Below, in pieces: positions 27,948 to 37,258 of a stretch of 64,000 bases of DNA. The DNA lies in NCBI RefSeq assembly GCF_900091415.1, contig NZ_FMHU01000002.1, positions 1,364,001 to 1,428,000 of the forward strand. The letters run 5' to 3'. The notes below the pieces were generated by a model that had not been told where the DNA came from, did not search any database, and saw nothing but the letters and a program-made list of their open reading frames with translations. The position numbers and the translations under genes were made by a program. This DNA is from Micromonospora inyonensis. Its GTDB lineage: Bacteria; Actinomycetota; Actinomycetes; Mycobacteriales; Micromonosporaceae. The first letter of the stretch is position 1, and every line of letters starts with the position of its first letter.

Positions 27948-29035
27948 CGTTCGGCCGTCGAGCCGAAGACGTTCACATCACGTGTCCGCCAGATCATGCC
28001 GACCGTTTCGCCGGTGCGGTAGGGATGCTCGCCGTCATCGTGCTGCATCTGCACCCGCACCGGGCCGAGTGTCTCAGAGTGGACGGTGTACATCGTGTGC
28101 GAGCCGAGGTACAGACGGTGCGTGACCTTCCCGGTGCAGTGGCTGAACCCGGCCGGTGGGGCAGCGGTGACGTCCGTCAGCGCGATCCGCTCCGGACGTA
28201 CCGCGGCCACGGACGCGTCGGCGGGCATGATCCGGCCGTCGTCGAGTGCCAGCAGTCCGCCGTTCTCGACGCTCAGCCGTCCCGGGGCCTCGGGACGGAC
28301 GGCGAGCATGTTGTTGGTGCCGAGGAAGTCCGCGACGAAGGCGGACCGGGGCTGCTCGTACAGCTCCCGTGGCGTTCCCATCTGCTCGATCCGGCCGTGG
28401 TTCATCAGGGCGACGCGATCGGACATCGACATCGCCTCCTCCTGGTCGTGGGTGACGTAGACCATCGTCACCTTCAACGCCTGCTGGAGCTGCCGCAGCT
28501 CGACCTGGAGACGCTGCCGCAGCTTGCGGTCGAGGGCGCCCAGCGGCTCGTCCATGAGCAGGAACGCCGGATCGAACACGATGGCCCGCGCCACCGCGAT
28601 CCGTTGTTTCTGGCCACCGGAGAGCTGGTCGGGCAGCCGGTCCGCCGCAGCGGTCATGTCGACGAGCGTGAGCGCCCGGTCCACCCGCTCGGCGATGACC
28701 GCGCGCGACTCCTTGCGCATGTCCAGCGGGAACGCGAGGTTGTCGCGGACCGACATGTGCGGGAAGAGCGCGTAGTCCTGGAAGACGACACCGATGTTGC
28801 GCTTGTCGCTCGGCACGTGCGCGATGTCGACGCCGTCGACCCGGATGGCTCCCGAGGTCGGCTCGGTGAAGCCGGCGAGCATCATCAGGGTCGTGGTCTT
28901 CCCCGAACCCGACGGGCCGAGCACGGTGAAGAACTCACCAGGCTCGATCGTGAGGGTGAGGTCGTCGACGGCGACGTGGTCGCCGTACTCCTTGCGGACG
29001 GTGTCGAAGTGGATCGCGCCCTGGCTGCGGGTCAT
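27944..29035 (-). CDS. ABC transporter ATPase, PotA-like
   Basis: 363 residues. Walker A is LGPSGSGKTTTLMML, the signature is LSGGQKQRIAVARAI, Walker B is FLLMDEPLGALD and the switch is VYVTHDQEEA. After residue about 240 a TOBE domain follows (AAVRPERIAL). It energises the fused permease encoded upstream, whose stop overlaps this start. The PotA/spermidine-putrescine-type subfamily also handles other small organic cations and acids, so the substrate is open. Confidence 0.95.
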   Translation of the reverse strand: MTRSQGAIHFDTVRKEYGDHVAVDDLTLTIEPGEFFTVLGPSGSGKTTTLMMLAGFTEPTSGAIRVDGVDIAHVPSDKRNIGVVFQDYALFPHMSVRDNLAFPLDMRKESRAVIAERVDRALTLVDMTAAADRLPDQLSGGQKQRIAVARAIVFDPAFLLMDEPLGALDRKLRQRLQVELRQLQQALKVTMVYVTHDQEEAMSMSDRVALMNHGRIEQMGTPRELYEQPRSAFVADFLGTNNMLAVRPEAPGRLSVENGGLLALDDGRIMPADASVAAVRPERIALTDVTAAPPAGFSHCTGKVTHRLYLGSHTMYTVHSETLGPVRVQMQHDDGEHPYRTGETVGMIWRTRDVNVFGSTAER

Positions 29036-30819
29036 GGGTTGCTCCTCCAGATCTGGGTGAGGCGGCGGAACAGCACATAGCCGAGCCAGACGACAGCGGC
29101 GCATGCCATGACGAAGACGGAGATCACCGCCACGGTCGGGTTGGTCTCCAGGGAGAGCGCTTCGAAGATCCGCTTGGGGAGGGTCTTGACGTGCACGCCG
29201 GAGAGGAAGATCGCGACCGTCGACTCGTCGAACGAGGTCAGGAACGCGAAGAGGCTGGCGGTCGCGATGGACGGGGCGATCAGCGGGAGCACGATCCGGC
29301 GTAGCTGGACCGCCCGGCTCGCACCCAGGCTGGAGGCGGCCCTCTCGTAGACCGGACTGAGCGAGCGGAGCCCCGCGCTGACCACGCTGAACACGAACGG
29401 CAGAGCCAGCGTCACGTGGGCCAGGACGATCCCCAGCTCGGTGTCGACGAGCCCGAGCCGCTCGAACTCCACGTAGAAGCCGGCAGCGGCGACCACCGTC
29501 GGGAACAGCAGCGGGAGCATCATCAGCGTCGAGGTCAGCGCTCCCCACCGGTGGGCGGTTCCCCGAACGACGCCCATCGCGGCGAGCGTCCCGAGCACTC
29601 CGGCGATGATGGTCACGAAGAACGCGATCCGGAGGCTCACCGCGAGCGGATCGAGCCAGCTCGCGGTGAAGAACTCCGCGTACCACTGGGTCGAGTAGCC
29701 GACCGGCGGGAACACCAGCGCCTTGGTGGAGGCGAACGAGATCGGGACGACGATGAACTGCGGCGCCAGCACCAGGGCGCCGAGGGTGGCGGCCAGGATC
29801 TTCGGCAGCCTGCGGCTGCGGGTGACCCCGAGGCGGTCGAGTGCGCCGGCGGCGCGGCCCGCGAGCTTGAGGCCGCGTCCGCCCCGGCGCCCGGTGCGGG
29901 GGGAGCGGGTGGCCACGGTGCCGGATCGCCCCGCGAGTTCGGTCGTCGACATGCCGGTCAGCCGTTGGAAGCCCAGGACGATGGCCAGGACCAGGGCGCC
30001 GAGCACGAGAGCGGCGGCCGAGGCGAGGCCGTAGTCGCCGCTCTGCTTGATCGCACTGTGGATCAGCGTGCCGAGCATGCTGCCCTGGGAGCCGCCGAGG
30101 AGCGCGGGGATCACGAAGGCGCCGATGCCGTAGACGAAGCAGAGGACCGATCCCGCCTGGATGCCGGGCTTGGTCAACGGCAGGTAGACCCGGACGAACG
30201 CCTGGGCCGGCCCGGCGCCCAGGCTGGTCGCGGCGCGTGTCCGCGAGTCGCCGAGCGAGCGCATCGTGGCGGCCAGGGGCAGGATCATCAGGGGAAGCAG
30301 GTAGTGGGAGAGGCTGACGACGACCGCGATCGGGGTGAAGACCATCGCGACCGGCTCCAGCCCGACCTGCGCCAGCAGTTTGTTGACCGGGCCCTGGCGG
30401 CCGAGGATCACCAGCCAGGAGAACGACCGCAGCAGGATCGAGGTCAGGTACGGCGCCATGATCGCCACCGTCAGGAAGGTGCGCAGCCACTTGCCGCCGT
30501 GCACCATCTGGTACGCGATCGGGTAGCCGAAGACCAGCGCCAGCAACGTCGAGGCCGCGGAGATCAGGATCGTCCGTACGATGCTGTCGCGGTAGCCGGA
30601 GTGCCCGAGGAGCCGGGTGAAGTTCTCCAGGCCGAAGGTCGGCTCCGTCACGCTGCGCAGGCAGAGGATCGCGACCGGAAGCACGAAGACCAGGGCCACG
30701 ACCACGGCTGCCGGAACCGCGCTCACATCCCAGCCGCGCCGCCGGTGGCGCCGGCCCCCCGTGGTGCGGGAGGCCGGCCCAGCACGATCCGCGTCTGGCA
30801 GTGTCGGAGTGTTGGTCAC
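29032..30819 (-). CDS. Fused ABC permease (PotB-PotC in one chain)
   Basis: 595 residues, GTG start 30819 overlapping the binding-protein stop. Two complete six-helix permease halves are joined by an Arg/Gly-rich linker near residues 305-335. Each half has the EAA-type coupling loop: RAATSLGAGPAQAFVRVYLPLTKPG in the first and ERAASSLGASRAVQLRRIVLPLIAPS in the second. Normally PotB and PotC are separate proteins, so the fusion is notable but not unknown in ABC importers. It should form the whole membrane pore for the PotD/PotA-like partners. Confidence 0.92.
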   Translation of the reverse strand: MTNTPTLPDADRAGPASRTTGGRRHRRRGWDVSAVPAAVVVALVFVLPVAILCLRSVTEPTFGLENFTRLLGHSGYRDSIVRTILISAASTLLALVFGYPIAYQMVHGGKWLRTFLTVAIMAPYLTSILLRSFSWLVILGRQGPVNKLLAQVGLEPVAMVFTPIAVVVSLSHYLLPLMILPLAATMRSLGDSRTRAATSLGAGPAQAFVRVYLPLTKPGIQAGSVLCFVYGIGAFVIPALLGGSQGSMLGTLIHSAIKQSGDYGLASAAALVLGALVLAIVLGFQRLTGMSTTELAGRSGTVATRSPRTGRRGGRGLKLAGRAAGALDRLGVTRSRRLPKILAATLGALVLAPQFIVVPISFASTKALVFPPVGYSTQWYAEFFTASWLDPLAVSLRIAFFVTIIAGVLGTLAAMGVVRGTAHRWGALTSTLMMLPLLFPTVVAAAGFYVEFERLGLVDTELGIVLAHVTLALPFVFSVVSAGLRSLSPVYERAASSLGASRAVQLRRIVLPLIAPSIATASLFAFLTSFDESTVAIFLSGVHVKTLPKRIFEALSLETNPTVAVISVFVMACAAVVWLGYVLFRRLTQIWRSNP

Positions 30820-31889
30820 CTGTTCTGCCAGTCCTGCCAGCGCTTGAGTACGTCCGCGCCGTTCTTCGCCCACCAGTCCACGTCGATGCGGAAGGTCTCG
30901 TCGCTGGCGGTCTCCTCGGTGCCGGGAAGGTCGGCCCGTGCCTTGGCGTCGAGGCCGTCGAGCACCGACTTCAGCGACGGCGTGTAACCGAGCTTGTCCA
31001 TGATCGCCTTCTGGACCTCGGGCTTCAACGAGTACTTGATCGCCTCGAAGGCGTCCGGCTGGTCCGGCGCTCCCTTGGGAATGACGAGCTGCTGAACGGA
31101 GAGGACAGCGCCGTCCCAGGTGTAGTCCAGCGGCACCGCGCCGCTGGCGGCGATGCTCTTGATCCGCGCGAGGTTCCCGTAGCCCAGCGCGATCTCGCCC
31201 TGTGAGATGGCGTTCTGCAGGTCGCCGTTGGACGGGAAGAAGACGGTGTTGCCGCGGATGGTGTCGAGCTTGCGGAAGGCGCGGTCCAGGTCGAGCGGGT
31301 AGAGCTGGTCGACCGGGACGCCGTCGGCGATCAGGGCGCCCTCCAGGATCCCCCAGGGCAGCCCCACCATGCCGCGCTTGCCCGGGATGCCCTTCGTGTC
31401 GAACAGGTCGGCCCAGGAGTCGACGCCACCGGGCACCTCGTCCTTGTTCCAGAACAGGTTGCGCGAGAACGTGTACCACGGCACCGAGTACCCGGTGACC
31501 GCGCTCGGGTCGGCGAAGCCCTCCAGGCCCTTGGTGTCGATCGGCTGGAGGATGTCGGCGGCCATGAACTGGGCGAGCGAGGAGTCCTCGGCGTCGATCA
31601 GGTCGAGGTTCATCGAGCCGGACTTGGACATCTGCACCAGCTTGGCGACGTCGGAGCCGCTGCTGTCGTAGAGGACCTTGACGCCGGTGTCCTTCGAGTA
31701 CGGGTCGAAGAGCGCGGCCTTGACGGCCTCCTCGTAGGTACCGCCGAAGCCGGCGTACGTGATCGACCCCTTCTCGCCGGCGTCGTCGCCACCGGAGCAG
31801 GCCGTTAGGCTGCCCAGGGCCACGACGACCGCGGCCAGCAGGGCACCGGCGCGACGTCGACCCCCGGTGACGTCGAGATAAGTTCGCAT
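30816..31889 (-). CDS. PotD-like substrate-binding lipoprotein
   Basis: 357 residues. A lipoprotein signal ends at the lipobox LTAC, with SGGDD after the cysteine. The mature protein begins ITYAGFGGTYEEAVKAALF and later has VPWYTFSRNLFWNKDE, IALGYGN and PLDYTWDGAVLSVQQLVIPKGA, the pattern of periplasmic spermidine/putrescine-type binding proteins. It is first in the leftward operon and is preceded by a 21-base palindrome. It captures the substrate outside the membrane. Confidence 0.93.
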   Translation of the reverse strand: MRTYLDVTGGRRRAGALLAAVVVALGSLTACSGGDDAGEKGSITYAGFGGTYEEAVKAALFDPYSKDTGVKVLYDSSGSDVAKLVQMSKSGSMNLDLIDAEDSSLAQFMAADILQPIDTKGLEGFADPSAVTGYSVPWYTFSRNLFWNKDEVPGGVDSWADLFDTKGIPGKRGMVGLPWGILEGALIADGVPVDQLYPLDLDRAFRKLDTIRGNTVFFPSNGDLQNAISQGEIALGYGNLARIKSIAASGAVPLDYTWDGAVLSVQQLVIPKGAPDQPDAFEAIKYSLKPEVQKAIMDKLGYTPSLKSVLDGLDAKARADLPGTEETASDETFRIDVDWWAKNGADVLKRWQDWQNR

Positions 31890-31954
31890 AGCGGTTCCTT
31901 CTTGTTGGAGCGGCCGGTTGACTGGGTGAACCACCTCGGGTTGGGCTTCCGCAG

Positions 31955-31975
31955 AATGGAAGTGTGACTTCCATT
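31955..31975. promoter_or_regulatory. Palindromic operator upstream of the ABC operon
   Basis: AATGGAAGT-GTG-ACTTCCATT is a perfect 9-bp inverted repeat with a 3-base centre, 66 bases before the lipoprotein start. Its core GGAAGT-N3-ACTTCC recurs at 33217, so both probably bind the IclR regulator. Confidence 0.72.
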
Positions 31976-32005
31976 GCAGATGCTGGTGGGCCGGGCGGTG
32001 GGCTG

Positions 32006-33124
32006 TCAAGAGCTGTAGCTGGGCTTTTCTGTGACGACGCTGGCGAGGGACCCCGAACGCTCGTACTCGTCCAGGGCGGCGGCGTACGGCGTCACGTCGA
32101 TACCGTGTTCCGCGCGCCAGGACGGGTCGTAGTACGTCGAGGCGTACCGCTCGCCGCCGTCGCAGATCAGGCTCACCACGCTGCCCCGCTCGCCGTCGCG
32201 TTGCAGTTCGGCGACGAGCTGGAGGGTCGCCCACATGCTGGTCCCGGTCGAGGGTCCGACCCGGCGGCCCAGGCGGCGCGAGGCCCAGAGCATCGCCGCG
32301 ACCGACGCCGCGTCCGGCACCCGGACCATCTCGTCGATCACCTCTGGCACGAAGGACGGCTCGACCCGGGGGCGGCCGATCCCCTCGATCCGGGAGCCGC
32401 TGGCCGACCGCAGTCCGCGGTCGCCGAGGCGCCAGGCGTCGAGGAAGACCGAGTTCTCGGGATCCGGTACCAGCAGTCGCGTGGGGTGCCGCCGGTAGCG
32501 CAGGTAGCGCCCGATGGTCGCCGCCGTTCCGCCGGTCCCGGCGCTGGCGACGATCCAGGTCGGCACCGGTCGCGCCTCGCCGGACATCTGCGCGAAGATA
32601 GACTCGGCGATGTTGTTGTTGCCGCGCCAGTCGGTGGCCCGCTCGGCGTAGGTGAACTGGTCGAGATAGTGGCCGTCGAGCTCGGCGGCGAGCCGCCGGG
32701 CCTCGTCGTACACCTGCCCCGGGTGATTGACCATCTGGCAGCGACCGCCGTGCCACTCGATGAGTTCGAGCTTGGCGGGACTGGTCGTGGCCGGGACGAC
32801 GGCGATGAACGGCAGGTTCAGCAGGCGGGCGAAGTAGGCCTCGGAGACCGCGGTCGAGCCGCTGGAGGCCTCGACCACCGTCGTGGTCGGGCCGATCCAG
32901 CCGTTGCACAGCGCGTACAAAAAGAGTGAGCGGGCGAGCCGGTGCTTGAGGCTCCCGGTGGGGTGTGAGGACTCGTCCTTCAGGTAGACGTCGACGTCGT
33001 GCCGACCGGGCAGGTCGAACGTCAGCAGGTGGGTGTCGGAGCTGCGGTTGGCGTCGGCCTCGACGCGGCGGACCGCCTCGTCGACCCAGGTCCGGTCGAC
33101 ACGGGTCTGCTCACGCATCGTCAT
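32006..33124 (-). CDS. PLP-dependent cysteine-synthase-family enzyme (Cds1-like)
   Basis: 372 residues; ATG 33118 is a second possible start. The PLP lysine lies in [15 protein letters not shown], the substrate loop in [12 protein letters not shown], and the phosphate-binding glycines in [16 protein letters not shown]. The family (cysteine synthase fold) includes the cysteine desulfhydrase Cds1 and related beta-elimination or beta-replacement enzymes. It stands between the two arms of the IclR-controlled locus on the left-going strand and has its own divergent promoter region with the right arm. Its exact reaction is unassigned. Confidence 0.88.
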   Translation of the reverse strand: MTMREQTRVDRTWVDEAVRRVEADANRSSDTHLLTFDLPGRHDVDVYLKDESSHPTGSLKHRLARSLFLYALCNGWIGPTTTVVEASSGSTAVSEAYFARLLNLPFIAVVPATTSPAKLELIEWHGGRCQMVNHPGQVYDEARRLAAELDGHYLDQFTYAERATDWRGNNNIAESIFAQMSGEARPVPTWIVASAGTGGTAATIGRYLRYRRHPTRLLVPDPENSVFLDAWRLGDRGLRSASGSRIEGIGRPRVEPSFVPEVIDEMVRVPDAASVAAMLWASRRLGRRVGPSTGTSMWATLQLVAELQRDGERGSVVSLICDGGERYASTYYDPSWRAEHGIDVTPYAAALDEYERSGSLASVVTEKPSYSS

Positions 33125-33216
33125 TCGAGATCTCCTTCGGGGTCGTCTGCCGACCGTCCGCGCGGATGCCGCAGTGGCGCTTGACCGGGTTCCGATTCGA
33201 GGGCATCCTATGGTAC

Positions 33217-33231
33217 GGAAGTCAGACTTCC
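33217..33231. promoter_or_regulatory. Second GGAAGT-N3-ACTTCC operator
   Basis: GGAAGT-CAG-ACTTCC lies in the divergent promoter between the PLP enzyme and the NTF2-like gene, 28 bases before the latter's GTG. It is the same core as the palindrome at 31955. Confidence 0.7.
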
Positions 33232-33258
33232 ACTGTACGGAATATCTGAAGGAGTCCA

Positions 33259-33645
33259 GTGATCAACCAACCCGTGAATCCGGCCGATGCCCGAGCGATC
33301 GAGGAAGTCCTCAACCGGGTCGCCTACCTCCTCGACACCCGGGAGTACGGCCGGCTCGGGGAGGTGTTCGCGCCCGAGATCTCCTTCGACAACCCGGGTC
33401 GTCTCACCGCCAGCGGGCTCGATGCCGTGATCGCGGCGTTCAAGGCGATCGCGACGCCCGCGGTCAGTCACCACATCACGAACGTGGTGGTGAACGGCGT
33501 CGGCGACGACACCGCCGAATGCGACAGCAAGGCGCTCGCCCTGCGGGCGGGAGGGGAGGTCACCGCCGCGATCTACCGCGACACGGTGACCCGCACCGAC
33601 GCGGGCTGGCGCATCTCGGCTCGACGTATCAGCCCGCTCGGCTGA
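33259..33645 (+). CDS. NTF2/SnoaL-like protein
   Basis: 128 residues from GTG 33259 with AAGGAG upstream. The cone-shaped NTF2 fold is suggested by [34 protein letters not shown] and [17 protein letters not shown]. Related proteins are small isomerases, hydratases or the small subunits of ring-hydroxylating enzymes. It is the first gene of the right arm. The catalytic residues cannot be fixed from sequence. Confidence 0.85.
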   Translation: MINQPVNPADARAIEEVLNRVAYLLDTREYGRLGEVFAPEISFDNPGRLTASGLDAVIAAFKAIATPAVSHHITNVVVNGVGDDTAECDSKALALRAGGEVTAAIYRDTVTRTDAGWRISARRISPLG

Positions 33646-33677
33646 CCCGCCAACGGCGACCGAACGGGAGGAAGCGG

Positions 33678-35279
33678 ATGGAGCAGGCGTACGACGTGAT
33701 CGTCGTCGGGACCGGGCACAGCGGCCTGGTCGCCACCGGATACCTGGCGCGGGCCGGGCTGAGGGTGCTCGCCCTGGAGCGCCGGGACGTCGTGGGGGGC
33801 ACCTGCGTCACGGAGGAGATCTTCCCGGGGTACCGGGGGAGCAGCGTGGCCAACGCGAGTCACAGCCTCGACCCGCGTATCGCCCGGGAACTCGAACTGG
33901 AGAAGCACGGGCTCCGCTTCGCCCATCCGTCGCTCGGATCCCTCACCCTCTTCGAGGACGGCCGGGCCCTGCCGGCGTGGCCGGACCGGGCCAAGCGCCG
34001 GGCGGCCATGGCGCAGTTCGCGCACGGGGACGCGGACCTCGCCGGTTACGCCTCGGTCATCGAGCTGTACGCCTCGGTGGCCCGGCAGATGAAGGTCTCC
34101 TTCTACGACCCGCCGCCGTCGTTCGCCGAGGTCGCCGCGCGCTTCACCACCCCGCGCCAGCGCCGCGACTTCGAGTCGATCATGTTCGGCCCGGTCGCGG
34201 ACATCCTCGAGGAGCGGCTCTCGTCGCCGCAACTACAGGCGTTCTTCGCCGGCACCGCGGTCGCCACCAACTTCGTCGGCCCGAGGACGCCCGGCAGCGG
34301 CTACCTGCTGCTCCAGCGACCGCTCTGGGAGGAGTCGCTCCGCAGCGTCGGCAGCCACGACGACAACGAGTTGATGATGCGCAACGCCGCGCCGCTGGGC
34401 GGCATCGGCGCCGTGACCGGCGCGATGGCGGAGTCCGCCCGCGCCCACGGCGCGACGATCCTCACCGGCATGCAGGTCGAGCGCATCCTCTGCCAGGACC
34501 AGCGGGTCGTCGGCGTCGCCCTGCGCGACGGGCGTGAGTTCCGCGCCCCCCGGGTCGTCTCCAACGCGAACCCGAAGCTGACCCTGACCCAACTGGTCGG
34601 ACCCGAGGACATCGGAGCGGACCTGTACGACCTGGCCACGTCGGTCAGCATGAAGGGCACCTCCGCCAAGGTCCACCTCGCGCTCGACGGGACCCCACGG
34701 TTCGCCGCCGCGCGCAACGAGGAGGAGAACCGTCTCTTCCTCGGCACCAACTTCCGGATCGCGGCCAGCATCGACGTGCTCCAGAACGCCTACAACGAGG
34801 CGGTGCTCGGGCGCTGGAGCAAGCGGCCGACCGTCACCGCGATGATCGACTCGGCGCACGACCCCTCGCTGACCCCGCCGGGATGCCACTTCGTGAGCAT
34901 CAGCGTCCGCGGGGTCCCGTACCACCTGGCCGAGGGCACCTGGGACGAGCAGCGCGACGACCTGGGCAAGGCCGTGGTCGACACGTTGGAGCAGCACATC
35001 CCGAACCTGTCCGCGATCCTGGCCGGCGTCCACGTCTACTCGCCCCTGGACCTCGAACGCGAGTTCGCCCTCGTCGAGGGCAACGGCGCACACGGCGACA
35101 TCGTGCCCGGACACATCTTCGACTCCCGCCCGATCCCGGGCTGCGCCGACTACCGGACCCCGGTCGAGGGGCTCTACCTGACCGGCGTCGGTAACTGGCC
35201 GGGCAACTTCATGAGCGGCGTCACCGGCTACAACGCGAGCAACCGCCTGCTGGCCGACCTCCGCCGTACCACCGACTGA
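33678..35279 (+). CDS. FAD-dependent oxidoreductase, phytoene-desaturase-like
   Basis: 533 residues. The N-terminal Rossmann motif is VIVVGTGHSGLVATGYLARAG (GxGxxG with His), followed by the E at LALERRD and DVVGGTC. The C-terminal FAD segment TPVEGLYLTGVGNWPGNFMSGVTGYN is typical of the phytoene-desaturase/amine-oxidase group. It probably oxidises a C-N or C-C bond of the imported substrate, giving an aldehyde for the two dehydrogenases in this locus. It starts 32 bases after the NTF2-like gene. Confidence 0.92.
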   Translation: MEQAYDVIVVGTGHSGLVATGYLARAGLRVLALERRDVVGGTCVTEEIFPGYRGSSVANASHSLDPRIARELELEKHGLRFAHPSLGSLTLFEDGRALPAWPDRAKRRAAMAQFAHGDADLAGYASVIELYASVARQMKVSFYDPPPSFAEVAARFTTPRQRRDFESIMFGPVADILEERLSSPQLQAFFAGTAVATNFVGPRTPGSGYLLLQRPLWEESLRSVGSHDDNELMMRNAAPLGGIGAVTGAMAESARAHGATILTGMQVERILCQDQRVVGVALRDGREFRAPRVVSNANPKLTLTQLVGPEDIGADLYDLATSVSMKGTSAKVHLALDGTPRFAAARNEEENRLFLGTNFRIAASIDVLQNAYNEAVLGRWSKRPTVTAMIDSAHDPSLTPPGCHFVSISVRGVPYHLAEGTWDEQRDDLGKAVVDTLEQHIPNLSAILAGVHVYSPLDLEREFALVEGNGAHGDIVPGHIFDSRPIPGCADYRTPVEGLYLTGVGNWPGNFMSGVTGYNASNRLLADLRRTTD

Positions 35280-35306
35280 CCCGACCCCAGCAACCGGAGG
35301 AGCACG

Positions 35307-35708
35307 ATGATCATCGGACGAGGCATTCCCGCGGACCGGGTGTCGGCCATGCGGTCGGCGACCACGACCGGACAGGTCTGGTCGGACATCGTCCTGGCCG
35401 AGGGTGGGACGCGCGCCCTCAACATGTTCTTCGCGCCCGGCTCCCGCACGCACTGGCACCGGCACCCGGGCGGCCAGATGCTCTACACCGTCTCCGGTGA
35501 GGGCTGGATCCAGGAGCGCGGCGGCGAGGTGGTGGTGATGCGTCCGGGCGACGTCGTCTGGACCGAGCCCGGGGTCGAGCACTGGCACGGCGCCACCGCG
35601 TCCGCCCAGCTGGTCCAGCTGGTGCTCCACTTCGGCGACGTCGAGTGGACCGGCGAGGTCGACGAGGCCGAGTACGCCGCCTGCTGCGGCGCCGGGGACG
35701 CGCGATGA
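35307..35708 (+). CDS. Cupin-domain protein
   Basis: 133 residues with GGAGGAG upstream of ATG 35307. Cupin motif 1 is GSRTHWHRHPGGQMLYTVSGEGW and motif 2 is PGDVVWTEPGVEHWHGA, so three histidines and a glutamine are in metal-binding position. It is probably a small dioxygenase, isomerase or binding protein for a pathway intermediate. The stop overlaps the following start by four bases (ATGA). Confidence 0.9.
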   Translation: MIIGRGIPADRVSAMRSATTTGQVWSDIVLAEGGTRALNMFFAPGSRTHWHRHPGGQMLYTVSGEGWIQERGGEVVVMRPGDVVWTEPGVEHWHGATASAQLVQLVLHFGDVEWTGEVDEAEYAACCGAGDAR

Positions 35709-37183
35709 GCAGCCGCCCGGCCGACCTGGTCGCCCGGCTCGTGGGCGACCGTCCGGGCTCGTGGATCGACGGCGCCTGGGTGATTTCCCCGGACACGTTC
35801 GACGTCCACGACCCGGCCACCGGGGCCACGATCTGCGCGGTCGCCGACGCCGACGCCGACCAGGCCAGTGCAGCGGTCGCGGCGGCGTCGGCCGCCCTCG
35901 ACGGGTGGTCGTCGGCGACCGGCTGGCAGCGTTTCGAGGTGCTCAGCCGGGCGACCGACCTGCTCGGGGAACGGGTCGAGGCGATCGCCGAGCTGATCAG
36001 CGCGGAGACCGGCAAGCCGTTGCAGGAGGGGATCGGCGAGGCCCGCAACACGGTCCGCTTCTTCGAGTGGTTCAGCCACGAGACGCTGCGTCTGCCCGGC
36101 GAAGCCTGGTCCGACGTCGCGCCCGGCCGCGACGCCCTCGTGCTGCACGAGCCGATCGGGGTGGTCCTGGCGATCACGCCGTGGAACTTCCCGGCCTTCA
36201 TGGTGGCCTGCAAGGTCGGCGCCGCCCTCGCGGCCGGTTGTACGGTCGTGCTCAAACCGGCCCCGCAGACGCCGCTCACCGCGCTGGCCATCGCCCGTTG
36301 TTTCGAGGAGGCGGGTCTCCCCGCCGGTGTGCTGAACGTCGTCGTGGCCGGTGATCCGCAGCGGGTCAGCGACGCCCTGCTGGACGCCCCCGAGGTCGCG
36401 TGTGTCAGCCTCACCGGGTCGCGCCGGGTGGGCGAACTCGTCATGCGCAAGGCCGCGTCGTCGATCAAGCGGGTCCTGCTGGAGCTGGGCGGCAACGCCG
36501 CCGCGGTGGTGCTGCCCGACGCGGACGTCGTGCGGACCGCGCGTGACCTGGTCCGGGCCCGGTTCCTCAACTCCGGGCAGGCGTGCATGGCCGCCAACCG
36601 GGTGTACGTCGTCGAGTCGGCGGCCGGCGACCTGGTCGCCGAACTCACCGCGGCGGTCGACCAGATCGTCCTCGGCGACCCGCGCGACCCGGCGACCACG
36701 ATGGGCCCGCTCATCGACCACGCGGCGGTGGGACGGATCGAGGCGCAGGTGGCCGAGGCCGTGGCGGGCGGCGCGACGCTCGTCACGGGCGGTGCCCGGA
36801 CCGCCGAGAACGAGGCGAGCGCGTTCCTGGCGCCGACGCTGCTGACCGCCGAGGGGAAGAGCCAGCCCGCCGTACTCGGCGAGGAGTTCTTCGGTCCGGT
36901 GCTCAGCGTCATCCGCTGCGCCGACGTCGACGAAGCCGTCCGGTTGGCCAACGCCACCGAGTACGGCCTCGCGGCGTACGTGTTCGGCGGTGACCAGGCC
37001 GCCGCGACCGCGGTGGCCCGGAAGCTCAAGGCGGGCTCGGTCGGCGTCAACGCTCCGCTGGTCAGCGAGCCGGCTCTGCCGTTCGGCGGTATGCGCAGCA
37101 GTGGCCTCGGACGGGAGCGCGGGCGGCTCGGCGTCGAGGAGTACCTGGAGACCAAGACCGTGCAAATGCCCGCCGTCCGCTGA
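35705..37183 (+). CDS. Aldehyde dehydrogenase, NAD(P)+
   Basis: 492 residues. Key features are TPWNFPAFMVACKVG, KPAPQTPLT, the cofactor motif LTGSRRVGE, catalytic Glu in LLELGGNAA and catalytic Cys in SGQACMAANRVYVV, and EEYLETKTV near the C-terminus. It is the SSADH-like family, paralogous to the enzyme at 25.6 kb but with different active-site context. Coupled to the cupin gene, it oxidises an aldehyde produced upstream in the pathway. Confidence 0.94.
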   Translation: MSSRPADLVARLVGDRPGSWIDGAWVISPDTFDVHDPATGATICAVADADADQASAAVAAASAALDGWSSATGWQRFEVLSRATDLLGERVEAIAELISAETGKPLQEGIGEARNTVRFFEWFSHETLRLPGEAWSDVAPGRDALVLHEPIGVVLAITPWNFPAFMVACKVGAALAAGCTVVLKPAPQTPLTALAIARCFEEAGLPAGVLNVVVAGDPQRVSDALLDAPEVACVSLTGSRRVGELVMRKAASSIKRVLLELGGNAAAVVLPDADVVRTARDLVRARFLNSGQACMAANRVYVVESAAGDLVAELTAAVDQIVLGDPRDPATTMGPLIDHAAVGRIEAQVAEAVAGGATLVTGGARTAENEASAFLAPTLLTAEGKSQPAVLGEEFFGPVLSVIRCADVDEAVRLANATEYGLAAYVFGGDQAAATAVARKLKAGSVGVNAPLVSEPALPFGGMRSSGLGRERGRLGVEEYLETKTVQMPAVR

Positions 37184-37258
37184 CGCAGCCCCCTGATCCG
37201 CCACCGTCGCCCCACCACGACGGAGGCTCGACAACCATGCCCGGAAAGAGGTAGAGCA

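Noticed and set aside
29032..31974. 980-residue protein including the permease
   Set aside because: The upstream part overlaps the binding-protein gene in another frame; GTG 30819 with a four-base overlap is the real permease start.
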